Shown: piece after piece, positions 50,706-59,367 of the stretch
Position numbering within the stretch: position 1 is the stretch's first letter
Layout of the letters: each line of letters opens with the position of its first letter
Source: Ramlibacter sp.
GTDB lineage: Bacteria > Pseudomonadota > Gammaproteobacteria > Burkholderiales > Burkholderiaceae_C
NCBI GenBank assembly: GCA_021323335.1
Contig: JAJTCN010000009.1
Location: 1 to 64,000, forward strand
Direction: 5' to 3'
Length of the DNA stretch: 64,000 bases
Translations under genes and position numbers: made by a program
Notes under the pieces: generated by a model
Seen by the model: only the letters and a program-made list of their open reading frames with translations
Database searches by the model: none
What the model was told of the DNA's origin: nothing

Positions 50706-51790
50706 CACGCCACCCACGCCGCTGATTTGACCTGCGCCCACGCGGCGCTGCCGATGGCCAGGCCAAGCTGGTCCACGGCGCGCGCGGTGATCCGCGCCAG
50801 CAGGACGGAGTCGCCGCAAGCCAGTTGCAGCAGCGCCTGCGAGGGATGGCCGCCGGGCGCGATGGCGCGCACGGTGCAGGCCAGCACGTTCTGGATGCTG
50901 CTGCCCTCCGGCGGTGACAAGGCAAGGCTCACGTCGCGCGCCAGCACCCGCACGCGCACCGCGTGTCCCACCGCATGGCCGGCGTCCGGCAACCACAGCG
51001 CGCCGCCGTCGAAGCCTGCTTCGGCCAGCTGCCACTGCGCATCGCGGCGGACCACGGTCGCATGCAGCAGCGCGGCCGGTTCCTCGCCGGGCACGGCGGG
51101 CAGGTCGATGCGGGCAAGGGTCTCCGCCAGCGGCCCCGTCGCGCGGACGCGCCCGGCGTCGAGCAGCACCAGGTGGTCCGCCATGCGCGCCACTTCGTCG
51201 CCCGAGTGCGTGACGTAGAGCATCGGGATGCGCAACTCGTCGCGCAGCCGTTCCAGCCAGGGCAGGATCTCCTGCCGGCGGGGCGCGTCCAGCGCGGCGA
51301 GCGGTTCGTCGAGGAGCAGGATGCGCGGCTGCGTGGCAAGCGCGCGGGCGATGGCCACCCGCTGGCGCTCGCCGCCGGACAGCTGGTGCGGACGGCGATC
51401 GAGCAGGTCGCCGATGCCCAGCAGGCGCACCAGCCCGGGCACGTCGATGCCCGCGTCCGCGGCGGCCGCGCGCTTGGCCGCGAAGGCGAGGTTGCCCTGG
51501 ACGTCGAGATGGTCGAACAGGCTCGCCTCCTGGAACACGTAGCCCAGCGGCCTTTGCCATGCGGGCAGGAACAGGCCGCGCGTACTGTCCTCCCAAGTGG
51601 CCCCGCCCACCATCACCCGTGCTTCGGCGGCGCGCTCCAGGCCGGCCACGCAACGCAGCAGCGTCGTCTTGCCGGAGCCGGAGGGGCCGAACACCGCGGT
51701 CACGCCTTGCGCCGGCAGCCGCAGGTCGACGTCCAGCGTGAAGCCCGCGCGCGGCAGGCGCAGGCGGGCTTCGATCGCGTCCACGCTCAT
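50705..51790 (-). CDS. modC: molybdate ABC transporter ATPase
   Basis: The 361-residue protein has Walker A GPSGSGKTT (residues about 34-42), Q-loop FQEASLFDHL, signature LSGGERQRVAIARA, Walker B LLLDEPLAALD and the switch His in THSGDEV. Residues about 225-360 are a TOBE/Mop-like regulatory region (PPEGSSIQNVLACTVRAI), as in ModC, which binds molybdate. It is the third gene of modABC, overlapping modB by ATGA, and its stop overlaps the osmoprotectant gene. Confidence 0.9.
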   Translation of the reverse strand: MSVDAIEARLRLPRAGFTLDVDLRLPAQGVTAVFGPSGSGKTTLLRCVAGLERAAEARVMVGGATWEDSTRGLFLPAWQRPLGYVFQEASLFDHLDVQGNLAFAAKRAAAADAGIDVPGLVRLLGIGDLLDRRPHQLSGGERQRVAIARALATQPRILLLDEPLAALDAPRRQEILPWLERLRDELRIPMLYVTHSGDEVARMADHLVLLDAGRVRATGPLAETLARIDLPAVPGEEPAALLHATVVRRDAQWQLAEAGFDGGALWLPDAGHAVGHAVRVRVLARDVSLALSPPEGSSIQNVLACTVRAIAPGGHPSQALLQLACGDSVLLARITARAVDQLGLAIGSAAWAQVKSAAWVA

Positions 51791-52470
51791 CCCAGCACCC
51801 TTGCGCTGCGGCGGTTGAGGAGCGCCAGGGCCAGCAGCACCGCGAAGGAGAACAGCACCATGCCGGCCGACAGCCAGTGCGCCTGGGTGTAGTCGAGGGC
51901 TTCGACGTGGCCGTAGATCTGGGTCGACACGACGCGGGTGCGCTCGGGGATGTTGCCGCCGATCATGAGCACCACGCCGAACTCGCCGACCGTGTGGGCG
52001 AAGGTCAGCACCGCGGCCTGCACGATGCCGCCGCGCGACAGCGGCAGGACGACGTGGACGAACGCATCGAACGGCGTGGCGCGCAGCGTCGCGGCCGCTT
52101 CCAGCGGACGGCGTCCCACCGCCTCGAACGCGGTCTGCAAGGGCTGGACGGCGAACGGCAGCGAATACAGGATGGAGCCGAGCAGCAGGCCGCCGAAGGT
52201 GAAGGGCAGCAGGCCGATGCCGAGCGCCTGCGTCAGCTGGCCGCCCCAGCCGTTGGGGCCCAGCGCCACCAGCAGGTAGAAGCCCAGCACCGTCGGCGGC
52301 AGCACCAGCGGCAGCGCGACGAAGGCGGAGACGGGGCCGCGCCAGCGCGACGCCGTGCGCGTCAGCCACCAGGCGACAGGCGTGGCGATCAGCAGCAGCA
52401 GGATGGTGGTCGATGCCGCCAGTTGCAGCGTGAGCCAGATCGCCTGCAGGTCCTCGCGGCTGATCGGCAT
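51787..52470 (-). CDS. modB: molybdate ABC transporter permease
   Basis: The 227-residue protein has five to six helices, with the ModB pattern FVALPLVLPPTVLGFYLL (about 50-67), the loop EAAATLRATPFDAFVHVVLP and FGVVLMIGGNIPERTRV. It lies between modA and modC, whose start overlaps its stop by 4 bp. It carries molybdate from ModA through the membrane. Confidence 0.93.
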   Translation of the reverse strand: MPISREDLQAIWLTLQLAASTTILLLLIATPVAWWLTRTASRWRGPVSAFVALPLVLPPTVLGFYLLVALGPNGWGGQLTQALGIGLLPFTFGGLLLGSILYSLPFAVQPLQTAFEAVGRRPLEAAATLRATPFDAFVHVVLPLSRGGIVQAAVLTFAHTVGEFGVVLMIGGNIPERTRVVSTQIYGHVEALDYTQAHWLSAGMVLFSFAVLLALALLNRRSARVLG

Positions 52471-52471
52471 G

Positions 52472-53212
52472 CTAGAAGCTGTAGCCCGCCGCGCCCAGCA
52501 CCGCGCGCGCCGCGTCGGAACGCAGGTAGGCCAGGAAGGCGACGGCCGCCGGGTTGGCCGCGCCGGGATTCAACAGCACCGCGTCCTGTCGGATCGGCGT
52601 GTGCAGGTCGGCCGGCACGATCCAGCCGGAGCCGCGGGCGATCCGGCCGTCCGCAGCGACCTGCGACAGGGCGACGAACGCCAGCGGGGCATTGCCGGAG
52701 GCGGCGAACTGGTAGGCCTGCGCGATGTTCTCGGCGTGCGCGAGGCGTCCGTGCCAGGCCGAGAACAGTCCGAGCTTCTTGAGGGTCTCCACCGCGGCCA
52801 CGCCATAAGGCGCGATCCGCGGGTCGGCGATGGCGAGCATGCCCTGCGGCGGCATCCGCAAGACGTCCGCGTGAGCGTCGACCACGCCGGGCTGCGCGCT
52901 CCAGAGCACCAGGCGTCCGATGGCGTAGGTGAAGCGGGTGCCGGGCCGGGCCAGCCCTTCGCCTTCCAGCCTGCGCGGCGTTTCGGCGTCCGCCGCCAGC
53001 AGCACCTCGAAGGGCGCGCCGTTGCGGACCTGCGCGTGGAACTTGCCGGTGGAGCCGAGCGCGACGACGGCGACGTGGCCGGTCTCACGCTGGAAGGCGG
53101 CGGCGATCTCCCGGATCGGCGCCGCGAGGTTGGCCGCCGCGGCCACCTGCACCTGGCCGGCGTGGGCGGGCAGGGTGAGGGCGAGGAGGAAGGCGGCCAG
53201 GAAACGAATCAT
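52472..53212 (-). CDS. modA: molybdate-binding periplasmic protein
   Basis: The start at 53212 (MIRFLAAFLLALTLPAHA) gives a signal peptide of about 18 residues. The mature domain has the ModA segments AAAANLAAPIREIAAAFQ, ALGSTGKFHAQVRNGAPFEV (Ser and Gly anion site) and FVALSQVAAD. The 246-residue length is typical. TACACT lies 9 nt upstream, and its first bases belong to the family C repeat, so transcription probably starts at the repeat edge. modB starts only 2 bp from the end of modA. The operon supplies molybdenum for the adjacent hydroxylase cluster. Confidence 0.9.
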   Translation of the reverse strand: MIRFLAAFLLALTLPAHAGQVQVAAAANLAAPIREIAAAFQRETGHVAVVALGSTGKFHAQVRNGAPFEVLLAADAETPRRLEGEGLARPGTRFTYAIGRLVLWSAQPGVVDAHADVLRMPPQGMLAIADPRIAPYGVAAVETLKKLGLFSAWHGRLAHAENIAQAYQFAASGNAPLAFVALSQVAADGRIARGSGWIVPADLHTPIRQDAVLLNPGAANPAAVAFLAYLRSDAARAVLGAAGYSF

Positions 53213-53221
53213 CGGTGCTGA

Positions 53222-53227
53222 AGTGTA
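53222..53227 (-). promoter_or_regulatory. -10-like box TACACT, 9 nt before modA
   Basis: Half of the box (53225-53227) is the outer end of the family C repeat, as upstream of the gene at 4842. Confidence 0.4.
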
Positions 53228-53351
53228 GGCCGGTGGTGAGCGCGGCGCCGAACCCCGGTGACCGGTGCGTGATCGGTGAGCCACCGGGGTTCGGCTGCGC
53301 GCTCACCCCGGCCTACCGCTCACCCCCGGCCTACCGCTCACCCTGGCCTAC
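53225..53351. repeat. family C repeat with three tandem GCTCACC-CCGGCCTAC units
   Basis: The left part pairs GTAGGCCGGTGGTGAGCGCG with GCGCTCACCCCGGCCTAC. Then CGCTCACCCCCGGCCTAC and CGCTCACCCTGGCCTAC repeat in tandem. The last CTA (53348-53350) is the stop of the regulator gene. Confidence 0.8.
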
Positions 53352-54475
53352 GAATTCCGTCCCGGTTTCTGCCCCAGCTTCCGGTACACCGTCGCCCGGC
53401 TGATCCCCAGCGCGCGCGCCGCTTCCATCACGTTGCCGCGCGCATCGTTCACCGCCTTGCGGATCAGGGCGATCTCCACGTCGCGCAGCGGCAGGCGCGA
53501 GCCGACCGGGCCGCGCGTCTCGCCGGCCGCATGCGCCATGCAGGCCAGGCGCAGCCCCGACCACAGCGGCAATTCCACCGGCGCGCCATCGCCCTGCCGC
53601 GCCAGGTCGAACAGCTGTTCCCACGGCTGGGCGAACAGCTCGCTGCAATGCACCGGCGCCAGGTCCGCAGCCGCCAGGCCCGCGAGCATCTGCCGCGCGG
53701 CGGGATTGCTCCCGGTCACCCAGCCGTCGCCGTCCAGGCACACCAGGCCGTCGTCGTCGTCGCCGAGCAGCCGGCCCGGCCAGTTCAGGCGCAGCGCCAG
53801 CCGGTGCGGGCGCGACAGGGTCAGGGCGTTCTCGATGCTGCGGGCGGACTGGGTCACCAGGTGCTTCAGCTCCGGCCGCTCCGCGGCGTCGATGCCGGTC
53901 AGGTCCAGCATGCCGACGCAGCTGCCGTCGGGGCCGAACAACGGGGCGCCCGCGCAGCTGTAGCAACCCGTCATGTCGTAGAAATGTTCGCCGCGGTGCA
54001 GCCAGACCGGCTGCAGCTCGGTGAGCGCGGCGCCGATGGCGGTGGTGCCGACGCTGCGCTCGGACAGGTCGACGCCGATGCGCGTGATGACCGCCGCGCG
54101 CGGGTCCGCGTGGTCGATGGGCCCGTGCGCGTCCACCACCACGCCGTGCTGGTTGGTGAGGATGGCGAAGTAACGGGTGCTGGCGATGGCACGGCCGAGT
54201 TGCTCCAGCACCGGGCGGGCCGCACTGACGAGCAGGTGGTTTCCTTCCTCGACGCGACGCGCCTGCTCGCGCGGCACGACGTCGAAGCCCACGGTGTCCT
54301 GGGGGCGCTGGCCGTTGCCGAGGCAGCGGCGCCAGGAACGCTCGATCCAGCCGTCGCCGTGCCAGCCTTCGACCAGCACGTCGGTCATGGACCGGCCTTC
54401 CTGCATCACGGCCTGGCGGGCGCGCGCGATCTGCTGCAGCCGGCCCTGCGCGGCGCTCTCCCCGTGACCGCCCAT
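53348..54475 (-). CDS. GAF/Fis-type transcriptional regulator (AcoR-like, lacking an AAA+ domain), 375 aa
   Basis: The start at 54475 has AAGGAGCGG upstream and is preferred over longer frames. Residues about 40-200 hold a GAF-like sensor (NHLLVSAARPVLEQLG, SVGTTAIGAALTELQP, FYDMTGCYSCAGAPLFGPDG with a Cys-x2-Cys). Residues about 225-300 look PAS-like (DDGLVCLDGDGWVTGSNPAA). The end is a Fis-type helix-turn-helix (RGNVMEAARALGISRATVYRKLG, residues about 344-366). The order is that of AcoR-type activators but with no sigma-54 AAA+ domain, so it cannot drive sigma-54 open-complex formation in the classical way. It diverges from the Mo-hydroxylase operon and probably controls it. Confidence 0.8.
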   Translation of the reverse strand: MGGHGESAAQGRLQQIARARQAVMQEGRSMTDVLVEGWHGDGWIERSWRRCLGNGQRPQDTVGFDVVPREQARRVEEGNHLLVSAARPVLEQLGRAIASTRYFAILTNQHGVVVDAHGPIDHADPRAAVITRIGVDLSERSVGTTAIGAALTELQPVWLHRGEHFYDMTGCYSCAGAPLFGPDGSCVGMLDLTGIDAAERPELKHLVTQSARSIENALTLSRPHRLALRLNWPGRLLGDDDDGLVCLDGDGWVTGSNPAARQMLAGLAAADLAPVHCSELFAQPWEQLFDLARQGDGAPVELPLWSGLRLACMAHAAGETRGPVGSRLPLRDVEIALIRKAVNDARGNVMEAARALGISRATVYRKLGQKPGRNS

Positions 54476-54563
54476 CTTCCGCTCCTTGTCTGCCGGCACT
54501 GCCGATGCACTGCCCGGCCGCCATTGTTCCATTTTGAGAATTTCCCGCCAGTGCCTCGGGGGA

Positions 54564-54581
54564 CCTAGGGTTTCGCCTAGG
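54564..54581. promoter_or_regulatory. CCTAGG-GTTTCG-CCTAGG dyad upstream of the Mo-hydroxylase operon
   Basis: Two palindromic CCTAGG half sites with centres 12 bp apart lie 59 bp before the first operon gene, in the divergent region of the regulator. Candidate operator. Confidence 0.45.
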
Positions 54582-54639
54582 GAGTGGGTCGGGGGCCAAT
54601 CCAACAATGGCTGCCGGCCCTACTCAGGAGAGACACGAC

Positions 54640-55113
54640 ATGCTGGTATCACTCAAGGTCAACGGCAAGGCGGCGAGCGTCGACGTCGCCCCCAACACGC
54701 TGCTCGTCACCGCGATCCGCGAAAACCTCCGGCTGACGGGCACCCACGTGGGCTGCGACACCGCCCAGTGCGGCGCCTGCACCGTCATCGTCAACGGCCG
54801 CGCGGTCAAGTCCTGCAACACCCTCGTGGCGCAGCACCCCGGCGCCGAGATCACCACCATCGAAGGGCTGGCCCAGGCCGACGGCACCATGCACCCGATG
54901 CAGGCCGCCTTCAAGGAATGCCACGGCCTGCAATGCGGCTTCTGCACGCCGGGCATGGTGATGAGCGCGCTGGACCTGTGCCAGCGCCACCCCAACGCCA
55001 GCGAAACGCAGGTGCGCGAGCAGCTCGAGGGCAACATGTGCCGCTGCACCGGCTACCAGAACATCGTCAAGGCCGTGCAGCAGGGCCAGGCCGCCATGGG
55101 CGCCAAGCCCTGA
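54640..55113 (+). CDS. 2Fe-2S small subunit of a CO-dehydrogenase/xanthine-dehydrogenase-family hydroxylase
   Basis: The 157-residue protein has a plant-type ferredoxin N-domain with Cys in [14 protein letters not shown] (residues about 42-53) and VKSC (about 64). A helical C-domain has the second cluster [10 protein letters not shown] (about 101-110) and [10 protein letters not shown] (about 136-145). It passes electrons from the Mo site to FAD. It starts with AGGAGAG upstream and is first in the operon. No signal peptide is present. Confidence 0.95.
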   Translation: MLVSLKVNGKAASVDVAPNTLLVTAIRENLRLTGTHVGCDTAQCGACTVIVNGRAVKSCNTLVAQHPGAEITTIEGLAQADGTMHPMQAAFKECHGLQCGFCTPGMVMSALDLCQRHPNASETQVREQLEGNMCRCTGYQNIVKAVQQGQAAMGAKP

Positions 55114-55135
55114 AACGCACACGAGGAGACACGCC

Positions 55136-57511
55136 ATGGGTGCATCCGACAATTTCGCCAAGCTGCCGCACATCGGGGAGTCCGTCCGCCGCAAGGAGGA
55201 CTACCGGTTCCTCACCGGCGCCGGCCAGTACACCGACGACATCAACCTGCCGAACCAGCGCTACGCCGTGTTCGTGCGCTCGCCGCACGCGCATGCCGCC
55301 ATCCGCGGCATCGACACCTCGCGCGCCGCGGCCATGCCGGGCGTCGCCCGCATCTTCACGGGCAAGGACGTGGAAGGCAAGATGGGCGGGCTGCCCTGCG
55401 GCTGGCTGATCACCAGCACCGACGGCACGCCGATGAAGGAGCCGCCGCACCCGATCCTGGCGCAAGGCAAGGTGCGCTACGTCGGCGACCACGTGGCGAT
55501 GGTGGTGGCCGACACGATCGAGCAGGCGCGCAACGCGGCCGAGGCCGTGGACGTCGAATACGACACGCTGCCGGCGGTGGTGAGCGTGCGCGACGCCGCC
55601 CAGGCGACGGCGCTGCACGACGCGGCGCCGGACAACCGCTGCTACAAGTGGGCCATCGGCGACAAGGGCGCCGTGGATGCGGTGTTCGCCAAGGCGGCGC
55701 ACGTCACGAAGATAGCCATCACCAACCAGCGGCTGGTCGCCAACCCGATGGAGCCGCGCGCGGCCATCGGCTCCTTCAACCGGGCCAGCGACGAGTACAC
55801 GCTCTACGTCTCCAACCAGAACCCGCACGTCGAGCGCCTGCTGATGACCGCCTTCGTGCTGGGCCTGCCCGAGCACAAGGTGCGGGTGATCGCACCCGAC
55901 GTCGGCGGCGGCTTCGGCGCCAAGATCTTCCTGTACGCGGAGGACGTGGCGCTCACCTGGGCGGCCAAGCAGCTCAATTGCGCCATCAAGTGGACCTGCG
56001 ACCGCAGCGAGGCCTTCCTGTGCGACGCCCAGGGCCGCGACCACGTCAGCCACGCCGAGATGGCGATGGACAGCCAGGGCCGGTTCCTGGCGCTGCGCGT
56101 GAAGACCGACGCGAACCTCGGCGCCTACCTGTCGACCTTCTCCACCGCGGTGCCGACCATCCTGTACGCCACGCTGCTGGCGGGCCAGTACAAGACGCCG
56201 CAGGTGTACGTGGAAGTCGACGCCTGGTTCACCAACACGGCCCCGGTGGATGCGTACCGCGGCGCCGGGCGGCCCGAGGCCACCTACCTGCTGGAGCGGC
56301 TGGTGACGCGCTGCGCCTGGGAGATGGGCCTGCCGCAGGACGAGATCCGCGAGCGCAACTTCATCGACACCTTCCCGTACCAGACGCCGGTGGCGCTGCA
56401 GTACGACACGGGCGACTATCACGGCGCGCTGTTCAAGGCCAACGCGCTGGCCGACGTCAAGGGCTTCGAGCAGCGGCGCAAGGCGAGCGAAGCCAAGGGC
56501 CTGAAGCGCGGCATGGGCTACAGCAGCTACATCGAGGCCTGCGGCATCGCGCCGTCCAACATCGCAGGTGCGCTCGGCGCCCGCGCCGGCCTGTTCGAGT
56601 GCGGTGAAGTGCGCGTGCACCCGACCGGCAGCGTGACGGTGTTCACCGGGTCGCACAGCCACGGCCAGGGCCACGAGACCACTTTCGCGCAGGTCGTCGC
56701 GGCGCGCCTGGGCATCCCGGTGGAGAACGTGGACGTGGTGCACGGGGACACGGGGCGCGTGCCCTTCGGCATGGGCACCTACGGCTCGCGCTCCATCAGC
56801 GTGGGCGGCGCGGCCATCATGAAGGCGCTGGACAAGATCGAGACCAAGGCCAAGAAGATCGCGGCGCACCTGATGGAAGCGGGGGACGGCGACGTCGAGT
56901 TCAGCAACGGCGAGTTCCGCATCAAGGGCACCGACAAGAAGGTGACTTTCGGGCAGGTGGCGTTGACGGCCTACGTGCCGCACAACTACCCGCTGGACAA
57001 GCTGGAGCCGGGCCTCAACGAAACGGCGTTCTACGACCCGACCAACTTCACCTTCCCCGCGGGCACCTACATCTGCGAAGTGGAGGTGGACCCGGCCACC
57101 GGGGTCGTGCGCATCGACCGCTTCACCGCGGTGGACGACTTCGGCACCATCATCAACCCGATGATCGTCGAGGGCCAGGTGCACGGCGGGCTGGCCCAGG
57201 GCATCGGCCAGGCGCTGATGGAGCACTGCGTCTACGACAAGGACACCGGCCAGCTGCTGACCGGCTCGTTCATGGACTACGCCATGCCGCGCGCCGACGA
57301 CCTGCCCACCTTCAAGCTGGACACGGTCTGCACGCCGTGCACGCACAATGCTCTCGGCACCAAGGGCTGCGGCGAAGCGGGCGCCATCGGCTCGCCGCCG
57401 GCGGTGATCAATGCCGTGCTCGACGCGCTGAAGGACCTGGGCGTGAAGGATCTCGACATGCCCGCATCGCCCAGCCGCGTGTGGGAAGCCATCCAGGCCG
57501 CGAAGCCCTGA
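55136..57511 (+). CDS. molybdenum-binding large subunit of a CO-dehydrogenase/xanthine-dehydrogenase-family hydroxylase
   Basis: The 791-residue protein has a Mo-pterin fold with [17 protein letters not shown] (about residues 256-272), [19 protein letters not shown] (about 370-388) and [19 protein letters not shown] (about 741-759, with the catalytic Glu of GEAGAIG). The active-site loop reads AYRGAGR, not the AYxCSFR of form I CO dehydrogenase, so it is form II-like. Such proteins hydroxylate N-heterocycles, aldehydes or other substrates, and CO oxidation is not shown. GAGGAGA precedes the ATG. The order small-large-medium with MoxR, vWA and CoxG genes is typical of this maturation system. 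Confidence 0.93.
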   Translation: MGASDNFAKLPHIGESVRRKEDYRFLTGAGQYTDDINLPNQRYAVFVRSPHAHAAIRGIDTSRAAAMPGVARIFTGKDVEGKMGGLPCGWLITSTDGTPMKEPPHPILAQGKVRYVGDHVAMVVADTIEQARNAAEAVDVEYDTLPAVVSVRDAAQATALHDAAPDNRCYKWAIGDKGAVDAVFAKAAHVTKIAITNQRLVANPMEPRAAIGSFNRASDEYTLYVSNQNPHVERLLMTAFVLGLPEHKVRVIAPDVGGGFGAKIFLYAEDVALTWAAKQLNCAIKWTCDRSEAFLCDAQGRDHVSHAEMAMDSQGRFLALRVKTDANLGAYLSTFSTAVPTILYATLLAGQYKTPQVYVEVDAWFTNTAPVDAYRGAGRPEATYLLERLVTRCAWEMGLPQDEIRERNFIDTFPYQTPVALQYDTGDYHGALFKANALADVKGFEQRRKASEAKGLKRGMGYSSYIEACGIAPSNIAGALGARAGLFECGEVRVHPTGSVTVFTGSHSHGQGHETTFAQVVAARLGIPVENVDVVHGDTGRVPFGMGTYGSRSISVGGAAIMKALDKIETKAKKIAAHLMEAGDGDVEFSNGEFRIKGTDKKVTFGQVALTAYVPHNYPLDKLEPGLNETAFYDPTNFTFPAGTYICEVEVDPATGVVRIDRFTAVDDFGTIINPMIVEGQVHGGLAQGIGQALMEHCVYDKDTGQLLTGSFMDYAMPRADDLPTFKLDTVCTPCTHNALGTKGCGEAGAIGSPPAVINAVLDALKDLGVKDLDMPASPSRVWEAIQAAKP

Positions 57512-57532
57512 ACCGACGAAGGAGACCGAACC

Positions 57533-58327
57533 ATGTATGCATTCACCTTCGACCGTCCCGCCTCGCTCGCCGACGCGACGAAAGCCGCGGCGGCCGGCGG
57601 CACCAAGGTGCTGGCCGGCGGCCAGACCCTGCTGGCGTCCATGAAGCTGCGCCTGGCGAACCCGGAAAAGCTGGTGGACCTCGGCGGCATCGCCGAGCTC
57701 TCGGGCATCCGCCGCGACGGCAACGCCATCGTGATCGGCGCCATGACCCGCCATGCGGACGTGGCGACCAGCGCGGACGTGAAGGCGGCGATCCCGGCGC
57801 TGGCCGACCTGGCCGGCAACATCGGCGACCGCCAGGTGCGCGCGATGGGCACCATCGGCGGCTCCCTGGCCAACAACGACCCGGCCGCCTGCTACCCGGC
57901 CGGCGCCCTGGCGCTGAACGCCACCATCATCACGACGCAGCGCAAGATCAGCGCCGACGACTTCTTCACCGGCATGTTCGCCACCGCGCTGAACGACGGC
58001 GAGCTGATCACCGCGGTGAGCTTCCCTTTGCCCAAGCGGGCCGCCTACATCAAGTTCAAGCAGCCGGCCTCGCGCTTCGCCCTGGTTGGCGTGTGCGTGG
58101 CGCAGACGGACAGCGGCGTGCGGGTGGCCGTGACGGGCGGCGGCAACGGCGTCTTCCGCCACACCGGGCTGGAGCAGGCCCTGGCGAAGAACTTCACGCC
58201 CCAGGCGGCGGCCGCGGTGAAGATCGACGCCGGCAATCTCTCCGGCGACCTGCATGCGAGCGCGGCATACCGTGCCAATCTCGTCTCCGTGCTGACGCAG
58301 CGGGCGGTGGCGAAGGCGCTGGGCTGA
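57533..58327 (+). CDS. FAD-binding medium subunit of the same hydroxylase
   Basis: The 264-residue protein has the FAD segments AGGTKVLAGGQTLLASMKLRL (split at residues about 18-38) and GTIGGSLANNDPAACYPA (about 106-123), plus a C-terminal domain from SFPLPKRAAYIKFKQPASRF. It passes electrons from the Fe-S subunit to the acceptor. AAGGAGA precedes the start. A family B hairpin pair separates it from the accessory genes. Confidence 0.93.
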   Translation: MYAFTFDRPASLADATKAAAAGGTKVLAGGQTLLASMKLRLANPEKLVDLGGIAELSGIRRDGNAIVIGAMTRHADVATSADVKAAIPALADLAGNIGDRQVRAMGTIGGSLANNDPAACYPAGALALNATIITTQRKISADDFFTGMFATALNDGELITAVSFPLPKRAAYIKFKQPASRFALVGVCVAQTDSGVRVAVTGGGNGVFRHTGLEQALAKNFTPQAAAAVKIDAGNLSGDLHASAAYRANLVSVLTQRAVAKALG

Positions 58328-58339
58328 AGCTTCCAGAAG

Positions 58340-58430
58340 CTCCCTCTCCCCGCTGGGGAGAGGGCTGGGGTGAGGGGCAGGCGCGCTGACACCCTCACCC
58401 CAACCCTCTCCCGCAAGCGGGAGAGGGAGC
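58340..58430. repeat. family B hairpin pair between hydroxylase and accessory genes
   Basis: The unit CTCCCTCTCCCCGCTGGGGA, then GAGGG and GGGGTGAGGGG (58340-58378), is followed by the inverse unit CCCTCACCCCAACCCTCTCC, then CGCAAGCGGGAGAGGGAG (58392-58429). Each can form a hairpin, and the two can pair together. Confidence 0.8.
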
Positions 58431-58437
58431 CACACCC

Positions 58438-58443
58438 CACAAT
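58438..58443 (+). promoter_or_regulatory. -10-like box CACAAT, 6 nt before the MoxR gene
   Basis: It lies directly after the repeat; the accessory genes may have their own leaderless promoter. Confidence 0.4.
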
Positions 58444-58449
58444 CGGACC

Positions 58450-59355
58450 ATGAGCGCGCCCTTCCCCTCCATCGACACCCTCCAGCAGTCCCTCGCGTCG
58501 GCGGGCTACTTCGCCGAGCGGCGCCTGGCCACCGCGGTGTTCCTGGCGCTGAAGCTGCAGCGGCCGCTGTTGCTGGAAGGCGAGCCCGGCGTCGGCAAGA
58601 CGGAGCTGGCCAAGGCGCTGGCGACGGCGCTGCAGCGTTCGCTGCTGCGCCTGCAGTGCTACGACGGCCTGGAGTTGCGCGAGGCGCTGTATGAGTGGAA
58701 CTACGCCGCGCAATTGCTGCACATGCGCGCCGTCGAGGGCAAGGAGAGCGCCGACCAGATCGAGCGCGAGGTGTACCAGGACCGCTACCTCATCCGCCGC
58801 CCGCTGCTGCAGGCGCTGCAGACCCCCGAGCCGGGCGCGGTGCTTCTGATCGACGAGGTGGACCGCGCCGACGAACCGTTCGAGGCCTTCCTGCTGGAAT
58901 ACCTGGGCGAGTACCAGGTCAGCATCCCGGAGATCGGCACGATCCGCGCCCAGGCGACGCCCGTCACCATCCTCACGAGCAACCGCACCCGCGAGCTGAA
59001 CGACGCGGTGAAGCGGCGCTGCCTGTACCACTGGCTCGACTACCCCGGCCGCGACCGTGAGCTGGCCATCGTGCGCTCGCGCGTGCCGGAAGCTGGCGAG
59101 CAGCTTTCGCAGCAGGTGGCGCAGTTCGTCGGTCGCCTGCGCAGCCAGCCTTTCGCCAATGCGTTCCAGCGCGCACCGGGCATCGCCGAAAGCGTGGAAT
59201 GGGCCAAGGCGCTGGTGGCGCTCGATACGCTGGCGCTGGACCCGGAGGTCGTCTCCGACACCGCCGGCATCCTGTTCAAGCAGCGCGAGGACGTGGCGGC
59301 GCTCACGCCCGAACTCGCGGCCGAGCTGCTCAAGCCCGAGCCCGAACCGGCCTGA
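58450..59355 (+). CDS. MoxR-family AAA+ ATPase (CoxD-like maturation factor), 301 aa
   Basis: Walker A is EGEPGVGKTE (residues about 38-47), Walker B LLIDEVDRADE (about 134-144), and sensor 1 lies in PVTILTSNRTRELND. The lid domain follows. CoxD-type MoxR proteins remodel the Mo-Cu or Mo site by ATP-driven assembly together with a vWA partner, which is encoded next. No Shine-Dalgarno precedes the ATG. The gene is 12 bp before the vWA gene. Confidence 0.93.
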   Translation: MSAPFPSIDTLQQSLASAGYFAERRLATAVFLALKLQRPLLLEGEPGVGKTELAKALATALQRSLLRLQCYDGLELREALYEWNYAAQLLHMRAVEGKESADQIEREVYQDRYLIRRPLLQALQTPEPGAVLLIDEVDRADEPFEAFLLEYLGEYQVSIPEIGTIRAQATPVTILTSNRTRELNDAVKRRCLYHWLDYPGRDRELAIVRSRVPEAGEQLSQQVAQFVGRLRSQPFANAFQRAPGIAESVEWAKALVALDTLALDPEVVSDTAGILFKQREDVAALTPELAAELLKPEPEPA

Positions 59356-59367
59356 GCCGGCTTCGCG

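Noticed and set aside
55136..57511. Naming it coxL, the CO dehydrogenase large subunit
   Set aside because: The active-site loop is AYRGAGR, not AYxCSFR, so CO oxidation is not supported.
55067..58435. 1122-codon minus-strand frame opposite the hydroxylase genes
   Set aside because: Shadow of three well-supported plus-strand subunits; composition is Arg, His and Val repeats with no domain.
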